The notes under the pieces are model-generated. The model was not told the origin of the DNA. It did not search any database and saw nothing but the letters and a program-made list of their open reading frames with translations. DNA of 47,911 bases from Aliivibrio sp. EL58 (lineage in GTDB: Bacteria > Pseudomonadota > Gammaproteobacteria > Enterobacterales > Vibrionaceae): contig NZ_OMPC01000010.1 of assembly GCF_900312675.1 (NCBI RefSeq), positions 3,228 through 51,138 on the forward strand. The letters run 5' to 3'. Position numbers and translations under genes: made by a program. Of the stretch, positions 17,501-25,984 are shown piece after piece. The stretch's first letter is position 1, and each line of letters opens with the position of its first letter.

Positions 17501-19157
17501 AAAAACTACACTAGCTGCTGCAGTATTAGCAGCAACAACTGGTTTTGCTGCTACAGATGCAGCAGCTCGCAGTGAGCTAACAGTAGTACCTGATTTCTAC
17601 CCTACAATGATTCAAAACTTTAACCCATACTTAGCAACTAATCTTCGTACAACAACTGATTTTGTTTACGAACCATTAGTTATCTTTAATGAGATGCATG
17701 GTAATGAACCAGTAATGCGTCTTGCGGAAGACTTCCGTATGTCTGATGACCTAATGAGTGTAACTTTTGACATTCGTAAAGGCGTTAAATGGTCTGATGG
17801 TGAAAAATTCACAGCTGACGATGTTATCTACTCTTACCAACTATTGAAGGACAAGCCAGAGCTTGACCAACGTGGTATTAATAAGTGGGTTACAAAAGTT
17901 GAACGTTTGAATGAATACCAAGTTAAATTCAGCCTATCTGAAGCTAACTCAAACGTACCTTATGAAATCTCATTGGTACCAGTAGTTGCAGAACATATTT
18001 GGTCTAAAGTTAAAAACCCAACAACATTTACCAATGAAAATCCAGTAGGTACTGGTCCTTTCACTGAAATCGATACGTTTACACCACAACTTTACATTCA
18101 GTGTCGTAACCCGAATTACTGGGACAACGATAACCTAGATGTTGACTGTTTGCGTGTTCCTCAAATTGCAAACAACGACCAACTACTTGGTAAAATCGTA
18201 AACTCTGAACTGGATTGGACTTCATCTTTCATTCCAGATATCGATCGTACTTACGCTTCAGCAAATCCTAATCACCAATACTGGTACCCGCCATCAGGTA
18301 CACAAGCATTGATGGTTAACTTTAAAAACCCAGATGCAGCAAAAAATGAAGCGTTAACTAACGTTGAATTCCGTCGCGCTATGGGTATGGCACTTGACCG
18401 TCAAACTATCATCGACATCGCATTCTATGGTGGCGGTACTGTCAATGACTTCGCATCTGGCCTAGGTTATGCGTTTGAAGCTTGGTCTGATGAAGATATT
18501 CATAATAAATACAAGAAATTCAATACTTACAACGTTGAAGCAGCTAAGAAACAATTAGCTAAAGCTGGCTTTAAAGATGTAAATGGCGATGGTTATGTTG
18601 ATACTCCATCTGGTAAATCATTTGAGCTTCTAATTCAATCACCAAATGGTTGGACTGATTTCAATAACACAGTACAACTTGCTGTTGAGCAATTAGATGA
18701 AGTGGGTATTAAAACAAAAGCGCGTACTCCTGAATTTGCGGTTTATAACCAAGCAATGCTAGAAGGCACATACGACTTAGCTTATACCAACTACTTCCAC
18801 GGTGCTGATCCACACCTATACTGGAACAGTGCATATAACTCAGCACTACAAGAAGGCGATGGTATGCCTCGTTTCGCAATGCATTACTTCAAAGATGCGA
18901 AACTAGATGCCCTACTTGATAGCTTCTACAAAACAGCTGATAAAGACGAGCAAATCGAAATCGCTCACGGTATTCAGAAAATCATCGCTGAAAACCAAGT
19001 AACTCTTCCTATTATGTCTGGTGCTTACATGTACCAATATAATACACAACGCTTCACTGGTTGGTGGAACGAGAAGAATCCTAAGGGCCGTCCAAACATC
19101 TGGGCTGGTATTCCTGAGCGTCTTCTACACGTTCTTGACCTAAAACCTGTTAAGTAA
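17484..19157 (+). CDS. cbp: Periplasmic chitin-oligosaccharide-binding protein Cbp
   Basis: A 557-aa extracytoplasmic solute-binding protein of the SBP_bac_5 (oligopeptide-binding-like) family. The N-terminus is a signal peptide: basic MLANIKK, an Ala-rich core to about residue 27, and likely cleavage near DAAA. SBP_bac_5 features include VTFDIRKGVKWSDGEKFTADDV (about residues 93-114, the family signature region) and NVEFRRAMGMALDR. In vibrios, Cbp delivers (GlcNAc)n to the adjacent ABC transporter and, when unliganded, binds the periplasmic domain of ChiS and keeps it off. It is the first gene of the operon and is followed by a strong hairpin, which should favour its abundance over the membrane genes. 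AAGGAA precedes the ATG. Confidence 0.93.
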   Translation: MLANIKKTTLAAAVLAATTGFAATDAAARSELTVVPDFYPTMIQNFNPYLATNLRTTTDFVYEPLVIFNEMHGNEPVMRLAEDFRMSDDLMSVTFDIRKGVKWSDGEKFTADDVIYSYQLLKDKPELDQRGINKWVTKVERLNEYQVKFSLSEANSNVPYEISLVPVVAEHIWSKVKNPTTFTNENPVGTGPFTEIDTFTPQLYIQCRNPNYWDNDNLDVDCLRVPQIANNDQLLGKIVNSELDWTSSFIPDIDRTYASANPNHQYWYPPSGTQALMVNFKNPDAAKNEALTNVEFRRAMGMALDRQTIIDIAFYGGGTVNDFASGLGYAFEAWSDEDIHNKYKKFNTYNVEAAKKQLAKAGFKDVNGDGYVDTPSGKSFELLIQSPNGWTDFNNTVQLAVEQLDEVGIKTKARTPEFAVYNQAMLEGTYDLAYTNYFHGADPHLYWNSAYNSALQEGDGMPRFAMHYFKDAKLDALLDSFYKTADKDEQIEIAHGIQKIIAENQVTLPIMSGAYMYQYNTQRFTGWWNEKNPKGRPNIWAGIPERLLHVLDLKPVK

Positions 19158-19172
19158 TATGTAACAACTTTT

Positions 19173-19195
19173 GCGGTGCATATCTTGTGCACCGC
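19173..19195 (+). terminator. Hairpin after cbp, probable processing/attenuation stem
   Basis: Eight-bp GC-rich stem GCGGTGCA/TGCACCGC with a 7-nt loop, not followed by a T-tract. Such stems after binding-protein genes usually protect the upstream mRNA and give higher binding-protein expression than the permeases. Confidence 0.6.
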
Positions 19196-19304
19196 CTATT
19201 CTCCCCTTCCCTACTAGCTAAAGGATTGGCGCTTGTCGTCAGGGGATTTTGCGTCCTGATTTCCAGGTCAGGCAAATAATATCTGGATGAGTAAGGTGTG
19301 AGTT

Positions 19305-20291
19305 ATGGGATTTTTTCTAAGACGTTTATCGTTCTATTTTATTGCGTTGGTCGTTGCTGCAACGATTAACTTTATCATTCCGCGAGCAATGCCAGGTGAC
19401 CCTGTTGTCATGATGTTTGCGAATGCCACCACTCAGGTAACTCCTGAGCGTATCGAAGCTATGAAACAATTGCTAGGTTTTGTTGATGGCCCTCTTTATC
19501 AACAATACTTTATCTACATCAAAAACATTCTAACTTGGGAACTAGGTACTTCTATCAAATTCTACCCTCTAAGTGTAAACACACTATTAGGTGGCGCATT
19601 TGGTTGGTCTCTTTTCCTAGCTGGTACAGCAGTTATTCTGTCTTTCTCTCTAGGTTCAATCTTAGGTATTTTTGCTGCTTGGAAACGCGGTAGTGCATAT
19701 GACACATTTATCTCTCCAGGGATGCTGGTTATTCAAGCCGTGCCGCAAGTGGTTATCGCAATGCTTGCCATGTTTACCTTTGCCGTCGGATTAAAATGGT
19801 TCCCTACAGGGTATGCGTATACTCCCGGAGTTATTCCTGACTGGACTAGTTGGGTATTCATAAAAGACGTCGCTTATCATGCCATTCTTCCATTGATCTG
19901 TGCTTCAGTTGTTCAAATTGGTGGTTTCTTAATCAACATGCGTAACAACATGATTAACCTGTTAGGTGAAGATTACATCACCATGGCAAAAGGAAAGGGA
20001 TTAAGCGAAAACCGAGTTGTATTTAACTACGCAGCACGTAACGCAATGCTTCCAAGTGTTACCGCTCTATCTATGTCTCTTGGTATGGCTATTGGTGGTC
20101 AACTTATCGTTGAAATTATCTTTAACTACCCAGGCCTTGGTTCAGTATTGTTTAATGCAATTACGTCTCGTGACTACCAAGTTCTTCAAGGTCAGCTACT
20201 TATCATGACTCTGTTCATGTTGTTCTTTAACCTTCTTGCTGACATGTTATACGTTGTTCTAGACCCTCGCCTACGCAAGGGAGGAAAATAA
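19305..20291 (+). CDS. Chitin-oligosaccharide ABC transporter permease 1
   Basis: A 328-aa inner-membrane permease of the DppB/OppB type (BPD_transp_1). The N-terminal MGFFLRRLSFYFIALVVAATINFIIPRAMPGDP is typical of the first permease of oligopeptide-type importers. About six membrane segments are seen. The EAA-type cytoplasmic loop (GEDYITMAKGKGLS, about residues 223-236), which docks on the ATPases, precedes the last segments. It pairs with the next gene, two bases downstream, to form the channel for (GlcNAc)2 and longer oligosaccharides delivered by Cbp. AAGG lies eight bases before the ATG. It corresponds by position to VC0619 of V. cholerae. Confidence 0.92.
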   Translation: MGFFLRRLSFYFIALVVAATINFIIPRAMPGDPVVMMFANATTQVTPERIEAMKQLLGFVDGPLYQQYFIYIKNILTWELGTSIKFYPLSVNTLLGGAFGWSLFLAGTAVILSFSLGSILGIFAAWKRGSAYDTFISPGMLVIQAVPQVVIAMLAMFTFAVGLKWFPTGYAYTPGVIPDWTSWVFIKDVAYHAILPLICASVVQIGGFLINMRNNMINLLGEDYITMAKGKGLSENRVVFNYAARNAMLPSVTALSMSLGMAIGGQLIVEIIFNYPGLGSVLFNAITSRDYQVLQGQLLIMTLFMLFFNLLADMLYVVLDPRLRKGGK

Positions 20292-20293
20292 TA

Positions 20294-21319
20294 ATGAAAG
20301 GCTTAATTAAACTTCTTTCTGGTAACCCTAAGTCACTGTTTGGTTTAGGTATCCTATTCATGTTTATCTTTGTTGCTGTGTTCGCCCCATTTCTTAGTGA
20401 CCACGCTCCAGATAAACGCACAGGTAAACCACATGAATACCCAAGTTTCGTTGTAACGTCTGCACAAAACAACCCAGATGGTTGGGTTTCTGAAAACTTA
20501 GCAACTGACCGTCGTACATTATTGATGTCTAAAAAGGCAGACCACGTAATGGGAACGACACGTATGGGTCGTGATGTTTGGTCTCAACTTGCTCATGGTG
20601 CTCGTGTATCACTAGCGGTTGGCTTTAGTGCAGGTTTAGTGGTGTGTTTCTTAGCAACTGTTATCGGGATCTCTGCGGGTTACTTCGGTGGCAAGGTTGA
20701 TGACATCTTAACGGCTGCAATGAACATCATGCTGGTTATTCCTCAGTATCCATTGTTGTTCGTGCTTGCTGCCTTTATTGGTGAAGCTGGCCCTATGACC
20801 ATAGCCCTCATAATCGGGTGTACGTCCTGGGCTTGGGGCGCACGTGTAATACGCTCTCAGACCTTAGCATTACGTGAAAAAGAATTTGTAAGAGCTGCTG
20901 AAGTACTAGGTGAATCATCATGGCGCATCATCTTTGTTGAGATTCTGCCAAATCTTATCTCAATCGTAGGTGCAAGTTTCATTGGCTCTGTAATGTACGC
21001 AATTATGATGGAAGCAACGATTTCATTCTTAGGTCTAGGTGACCCAAGTACGATTAGCTGGGGCATCATGCTGTACAACGTGCAAACGTCTTCATCTATC
21101 TTAATTGGCGCATGGTGGGAACTAATCGCTCCTTGTATGGCACTGACTCTTCTAGCTGTCGGCCTTGCAATGCTTAACTTCGCTGTTGATGAAATTGCTA
21201 ACCCACAACTTCGTTCTCACAAAGGAATGAAACGTTGGAAGAAATTAGCCACTCAAGATACGAATGAACGTAAACCAGATTTAGCTAAACCAGTATTAAA
21301 TTGGAACAGGGAAGATTGA
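20294..21319 (+). CDS. Chitin-oligosaccharide ABC transporter permease 2
   Basis: A 341-aa DppC/OppC-type permease. One N-terminal membrane segment (about residues 14-34) is followed by a periplasmic insert, the signature MGTTRMGRDVWSQLAHGARVSL (about 82-103) and five further segments. The EAA loop reads EKEFVRAAEVLGESSW. The C-terminal tail is hydrophilic and extended. A perfect GGAGG ribosome-binding site lies within the end of the upstream permease gene, and the next gene starts one base after this stop, so all four transporter subunits are probably translationally coupled. Confidence 0.92.
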   Translation: MKGLIKLLSGNPKSLFGLGILFMFIFVAVFAPFLSDHAPDKRTGKPHEYPSFVVTSAQNNPDGWVSENLATDRRTLLMSKKADHVMGTTRMGRDVWSQLAHGARVSLAVGFSAGLVVCFLATVIGISAGYFGGKVDDILTAAMNIMLVIPQYPLLFVLAAFIGEAGPMTIALIIGCTSWAWGARVIRSQTLALREKEFVRAAEVLGESSWRIIFVEILPNLISIVGASFIGSVMYAIMMEATISFLGLGDPSTISWGIMLYNVQTSSSILIGAWWELIAPCMALTLLAVGLAMLNFAVDEIANPQLRSHKGMKRWKKLATQDTNERKPDLAKPVLNWNRED

Positions 21320-21320
21320 T

Positions 21321-22304
21321 ATGACTGACCCACAAATTTCTATCCGCAATCTATGTGTGGATTACATTACTGAATCAGGTGATGTGCGTGCTGTAAACAA
21401 TGTGAGTTTTGACATCGGTAAAGGTGAAGTCTTTGGTCTAGCTGGTGAATCAGGTTGTGGTAAATCAACTATTGCATTCTCTTTAATGCGCCTACATAAG
21501 CCGCCAGCATTCATCACCGGTGGTGAGGTTATATTTGATGGACAAGACATCTTAAAATATAGCGACCCACAAATGCAGGCTTTCCGTTGGAGTGAGATGT
21601 CAATGGTATTCCAAAGTGCCATGAACGCATTAAACCCAGTACTTCCGATGGAAGAGCAGTTTTGTGATGTAATCATGCGCCATACCACAATGACTCGTGA
21701 GCAAGCAATTACTCGCGCTCAAGGTTTATTGGAAATTGTTGATATTCATCCGAGTCGTTTAAGTGATTATCCTCACCAATTCTCTGGTGGTATGCGTCAG
21801 CGTTTGGTTATTGCAATTGCATTAGCACTAAACCCTAAAATGATCATCATGGACGAACCAACAACGGCACTAGATGTTGTGGTTCAACGTGAGATTTTAC
21901 AGAAAATTTATGCGCTAAAAGAAGAGTTTGGTTTCTCTATTCTATTCATTACGCATGATTTATCACTAATGGTTGAGTTCTCAGATCGTATTGGGATCAT
22001 GTACTCAGGTGAATTGATCGAGGTTGCTTCTTCAAAAGAGATCTTAACCTCTCCTTACCACCCATATACAAAAGGGCTGGGTAGTTCATTCCCACCACTA
22101 ACGGGACCAAAAACAAAATTAACAGGTATCCCTGGAAACCCTCTTAATTTATTAGAGATTCCGCAAGGTTGTCGCTTCCAGTCTCGTTGTGATCGTGTAC
22201 ACGAAGCATGTCGTACGATTCCTACGCAGCTTCGTCAGATTGAGCCTGGTCACTTGTCAAATTGCCACCTTTATGGTGAGACAATTGCACAAGCAAAAGC
22301 ATAA
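21321..22304 (+). CDS. Chitin-oligosaccharide ABC transporter ATPase 1 (DppD/OppD-like)
   Basis: A 327-aa cytoplasmic ATPase. Walker A is GESGCGKST (about residues 39-47), the signature is FSGGMRQR, Walker B is MIIMDEPTTALD and the switch His is in FITHD. The C-terminal oligopeptide-transporter extension carries a Cys cluster (CRFQSRCDRVHEAC), typical of this subfamily. It is expected to work as a heterodimer with the ATPase encoded 22 bp downstream and to energise import by the two permeases. Confidence 0.92.
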   Translation: MTDPQISIRNLCVDYITESGDVRAVNNVSFDIGKGEVFGLAGESGCGKSTIAFSLMRLHKPPAFITGGEVIFDGQDILKYSDPQMQAFRWSEMSMVFQSAMNALNPVLPMEEQFCDVIMRHTTMTREQAITRAQGLLEIVDIHPSRLSDYPHQFSGGMRQRLVIAIALALNPKMIIMDEPTTALDVVVQREILQKIYALKEEFGFSILFITHDLSLMVEFSDRIGIMYSGELIEVASSKEILTSPYHPYTKGLGSSFPPLTGPKTKLTGIPGNPLNLLEIPQGCRFQSRCDRVHEACRTIPTQLRQIEPGHLSNCHLYGETIAQAKA

Positions 22305-22326
22305 AACGGATTTTCTGGAGTAAATT

Positions 22327-23322
22327 ATGAGCAAAGCATTTGGCGAACTACTGATTGAAGGCAAAAATCTAGTTAAAGATTTCCCTGTAAGTAGTAACGC
22401 ACTTAAAAACCCAATGATGCGAGCAATCAACGACGTATCATTCAAGATGTACAAAAGTCGTGGTCTTTCTGTTGTAGGTGAATCTGGTTCTGGTAAATCC
22501 ACCACTGCAAAAATGATCGCAAAAATGTACGCACCAACAGACGGCGTTATTGAATACAAAGGCCGTGATATTCAAGATATCGTTAAGAAAAATGATCTCA
22601 TGAAATATCGTGAAGGCGTACAAATGGTATGGCAAGACCCATTTGGTTCTTTAAACCCAACCCATAATATTTTCCATCATATTGCTCGACCACTTCTTAT
22701 TCATAAGAAAGTCACATCTGGCAATCAAAAAGAACTTGAAGATCGTGTTTATGATCTTCTAGAGCAAGTTGGTTTGATCCCACCAAAAGAAACCGCGGCT
22801 AAGTTCCCGCACCAGCTTTCAGGTGGTCAACGTCAACGTGTCAACCTTGCTCGAAATATTGCTGTAGGTGCTGAAGTTGTTCTTGCTGATGAGCCTACAT
22901 CAATGCTTGATGTTTCTATCCGTGCAGGTGTTCTTAACCTAATGGAAGAGATGAAGTTTGAGAAAGAAATGTCTCTACTTTACATCACGCACGATATCGC
23001 AACCGCTCGTTATATCGCAGAAGATCTCGCGGTAATGTACGTAGGGCACATGGTTGAATGGGGTGACACTGATGAAATTATTCACGATCCTCAGCACCCA
23101 TATACACAGCTATTAGTGTCAGCGGTGCCAGATCCAAGCAAATCGATCCACACCAAGTTGAAGGGAAATAAAGGGGAGATCCCTCTTTGGACTCCAGAAT
23201 CAGCAGGCTGCCCATTTGCTGGCCGTTGTACTCACGTAACAGAAAAATGTAAAGAACGTATGCCTGGCATAACAAAACTGTCAGACAACCATTTTGTTCG
23301 TTGTTACTTATACGAAAATTAA
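22327..23322 (+). CDS. Chitin-oligosaccharide ABC transporter ATPase 2 (DppF/OppF-like)
   Basis: A 331-aa ATPase partner. Walker A is GESGSGKST, the signature LSGGQRQR and Walker B VVLADEPTSMLD, with switch HD in YITHD. The C-terminal Cys cluster CPFAGRCTHVTEKC is kept, as in its partner. The start is supported by TCTGGAG seven bases upstream. All catalytic motifs are intact, so both ATPases of the pair should hydrolyse ATP. It is the last transport gene before the catabolic genes of the same transcript. Confidence 0.92.
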   Translation: MSKAFGELLIEGKNLVKDFPVSSNALKNPMMRAINDVSFKMYKSRGLSVVGESGSGKSTTAKMIAKMYAPTDGVIEYKGRDIQDIVKKNDLMKYREGVQMVWQDPFGSLNPTHNIFHHIARPLLIHKKVTSGNQKELEDRVYDLLEQVGLIPPKETAAKFPHQLSGGQRQRVNLARNIAVGAEVVLADEPTSMLDVSIRAGVLNLMEEMKFEKEMSLLYITHDIATARYIAEDLAVMYVGHMVEWGDTDEIIHDPQHPYTQLLVSAVPDPSKSIHTKLKGNKGEIPLWTPESAGCPFAGRCTHVTEKCKERMPGITKLSDNHFVRCYLYEN

Positions 23323-23370
23323 TTTCATTAGTAATATCGAACAGCAGTAATTGGTATTTTGGAGAAATAG

Positions 23371-25089
23371 ATGCAACTGTTAACTAACCATATTGGATAT
23401 GAAACAAACGGACCGAAATCAGCGGTATTATTGGCTACCACTGCCCTAGCGCAGCCAATCTCTGGTCAAATTGTTTGTACTCAAACACAACAGGTAAAAC
23501 ACCGTTTTTCTATTTCTTCATCAAACCAAGTTGCTCATTGGCATCAAGGTTACTTTGCTGAGATTTCATTTAATGAATTCTCAGAACAGGGAGAGTTCAT
23601 TCTTGTAATCGAAGGGGCGATTTCTCATCCTTTTATTATCAAATCAAACCTATTAATGAGTCATACATTCTCTGATGTTATGCACTACTTTAAATCGCAA
23701 CGTTGTGGTGGAATTTTTGATAAACAAGATAAGAAAGCTCCTGTATTAAACAGTAATGAAACCGTCGATGTTCATGGTGGTTGGTACGACGCATCTGGTG
23801 ATGTAAGTAAATACTTCAGTCACCTTTCTTATGCTAATTACTTAAACCCTCAACAAATTCCAATGGTTGTTTGGAATATGCTGAAAGGGCTTGAATTAAC
23901 TCAAAACCTATCGAGTTTTGCTGCATTCTCTCGCACCCGTCTCACGGAAGAGGCATTGTTTGGTGCTGACTTTTTAGTTCGAATGCAAAATCCGACAGGT
24001 TTCTTTTACATGACCGTATTTGATAAGTGGAGTAAAGATATCAATCAACGTGATATCTGTGCTTACGCGACTCAAGAGGGTCTGAAATCTGATGATTACC
24101 AAGCAGGTTTCCGTCAAGGTGGAGGAATCGCAATTGCGGCTCTTGCTTCTGCTGCTCGCTTAGATATTGATGGTGAATTTACTAGTGAAAACTATTTAGA
24201 CGCAGCGGTAAAAGGTTATTGGCACCTAAAAGAACATAACCTTAATTATTTAAATAATGGCGAAGAGAATATCATTGATGAATATTGTGCTCTTCTTGCT
24301 GTTATCGAGCTATTCAAAACAACTCAAGATAATGCCTTTTTACTGGAAGCTCGTTCATGGGCAGAAAGATTATCAGCTCGCCAACAAAGTGATGAGCAGC
24401 AAAGCAACTTTTGGTCTGCAACTCAAAATGGCGAACGTCCTTATTTCCATGCAGCAGAAGCTGGTCTTCCTGCGATTGCACTATCTCAATACTTAGAAAT
24501 AGAAACTGACAATAGCCGTAAAGCTCATACTCAATTAATTATCAACAAAGCTGTTGAATTTGAATTAACTATCTCTTCAGAAACATTCAATCCATTTGGT
24601 TATCCAAGACAATACGTTAAGCCGGTTAAGGGTAAAAAACGCAGTGCCTTTTTTGTCGCTCATGACAATGAATCTGGCTACTGGTGGCAAGGAGAGAATG
24701 CTCGCCTAGGTTCGTTAGCGAGCATGAGCTATTTAGTCCTACCTCATATTACTTGTACTGATATTAAACAGAAATTAGAGATCTTTGCTCAGAATAATTT
24801 GAACTGGGTATTAGGATTAAATCCTTATGATATGTGTATGTTAGATGGCCATGGTCATAACAACCCTGATTACCTTCCTCATCTTGGTTTTTTTAATGCT
24901 AAAGGTGGTGTTTGTAATGGCATTACTGGTGGTTTTGATGATGAAGAAGATATCGCTTTCAATCCTGCACCACACGGTGAAGATATGCTACAAAACTGGC
25001 GTTGGGGTGAACAATGGATCCCTCACGGCGCATGGTATTTATTAGCAATTATGACTCAATCATCTTACCAAGCGAAACTAGGAGAATAG
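23371..25089 (+). CDS. Glycoside hydrolase family 9, probable cytoplasmic exo-beta-D-glucosaminidase
   Basis: A 572-aa GH9 protein with an N-terminal Ig-like CelD_N domain (about residues 1-95, NHIGYETNGPKSAVLL) and an (alpha/alpha)6 barrel. The GGWYDASGD motif gives the catalytic base region (Asp140, Asp144), and Glu547 in WRWGEQWIPH is the likely acid. There is no signal peptide, so it acts on imported sugars. Database labels often call such proteins endoglucanase. The chitin-operon setting and the characterised Photobacterium GH9 exo-glucosaminidase favour release of glucosamine from (partly) deacetylated oligosaccharides. The adjacent glucosamine kinase supports this. The stop overlaps the ribosome-binding site of the kinase gene. 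Confidence 0.82.
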   Translation: MQLLTNHIGYETNGPKSAVLLATTALAQPISGQIVCTQTQQVKHRFSISSSNQVAHWHQGYFAEISFNEFSEQGEFILVIEGAISHPFIIKSNLLMSHTFSDVMHYFKSQRCGGIFDKQDKKAPVLNSNETVDVHGGWYDASGDVSKYFSHLSYANYLNPQQIPMVVWNMLKGLELTQNLSSFAAFSRTRLTEEALFGADFLVRMQNPTGFFYMTVFDKWSKDINQRDICAYATQEGLKSDDYQAGFRQGGGIAIAALASAARLDIDGEFTSENYLDAAVKGYWHLKEHNLNYLNNGEENIIDEYCALLAVIELFKTTQDNAFLLEARSWAERLSARQQSDEQQSNFWSATQNGERPYFHAAEAGLPAIALSQYLEIETDNSRKAHTQLIINKAVEFELTISSETFNPFGYPRQYVKPVKGKKRSAFFVAHDNESGYWWQGENARLGSLASMSYLVLPHITCTDIKQKLEIFAQNNLNWVLGLNPYDMCMLDGHGHNNPDYLPHLGFFNAKGGVCNGITGGFDDEEDIAFNPAPHGEDMLQNWRWGEQWIPHGAWYLLAIMTQSSYQAKLGE

Positions 25090-25091
25090 TC

Positions 25092-25967
25092 ATGAGCTAT
25101 TTATATGTTGGAATTGATGGTGGTGGTACTTCTTGTCGCGCTCGAATTCGCAATGCACAAGGTGATTTATTAGGTGAAGCTAAAAGCGGCAGTGCCAATA
25201 TCTTATTAGGTATTGAAGTTGCAATGGATTCAATCATTACTGCGATTACCCAAGCGGCAGCACAAAGTAAATTATCACAAAATGATTTTGCCACAATGCA
25301 CGTTGGCCTTGCCCTTGCTGGTGCAGAGCAAAAATCAGCTTGGCATAAATTTATGCAATTAAAACACCCTTTTGCCTCAATGACATTAAACACAGATGCT
25401 TACGGCGCATGTTTAGGTGCCCATAAAGGCAAAAATGGAGCAATCATGATAGCTGGAACTGGCTCTTGTGGTATCTACATCCAAGATGGTCAACAGCATG
25501 TTGTTGGCGGTCGAGAGTTTCCAATATCAGACCAAGGTGGTGGCGCAATTATGGGCCTTCATTTAATTCAAAATACGCTTTTGGCTTCTGATGGTATAAA
25601 ACCTATGACAGCTCTAACCGAGCATGTATTAGCGCATTTTAATCATGATATCGATAGCATCGTTGATTGGTCTAAAACGGCTCGCCCATGCGATTACGGA
25701 CAGTTCTCTCCAACTATCTTCGCTCTTGCGTTAAAAGGGGATGATCTTGCTATTGAGCTGTTACAACAAACAGCCAGTGATATCGAAATGTTTTTAACGG
25801 CTTTAAATAAGAAAGGCGCAACACAAATTGCGTTAATGGGAAGTATTGGTGAGCGCATTGTTGAGTGGTTATCCCCTTCTATTCGCCAATATTTAGTACA
25901 ACCACAATGTGATGCGATTGAAGGTGGCATCATGATGGCAGGAAAAGCAGAACATAACCTGTTCTAG
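25092..25967 (+). CDS. gspK: Glucosamine-specific kinase (BadF/BadG/BcrA/BcrD ATPase family)
   Basis: A 291-aa cytoplasmic kinase that phosphorylates free glucosamine to GlcN-6-P with ATP. The N-terminal phosphate-1 motif VGIDGGGTSCRARI is diagnostic, with IAGTGSCGIY (phosphate-2) and SDQGGGAIMG further on: the actin-like ASKHA fold. A longer in-frame reading from 25014 lies within the GH9 gene and is rejected; GGAGAA sits just upstream of the ATG at 25092. V. cholerae VC0614, in the same operon position, was shown biochemically to be GlcN-specific. It probably follows the GH9 exo-glucosaminidase in one route. Confidence 0.88.
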   Translation: MSYLYVGIDGGGTSCRARIRNAQGDLLGEAKSGSANILLGIEVAMDSIITAITQAAAQSKLSQNDFATMHVGLALAGAEQKSAWHKFMQLKHPFASMTLNTDAYGACLGAHKGKNGAIMIAGTGSCGIYIQDGQQHVVGGREFPISDQGGGAIMGLHLIQNTLLASDGIKPMTALTEHVLAHFNHDIDSIVDWSKTARPCDYGQFSPTIFALALKGDDLAIELLQQTASDIEMFLTALNKKGATQIALMGSIGERIVEWLSPSIRQYLVQPQCDAIEGGIMMAGKAEHNLF

Positions 25968-25984
25968 CATTTTATAAGGAAAAG

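Noticed and set aside
25014-25091. Longer N-terminus for the glucosamine kinase
   Set aside because: It would overlap the conserved C-terminus of GH9, and the kinase phosphate-1 motif requires a start close to MSYLYVGIDGGG.
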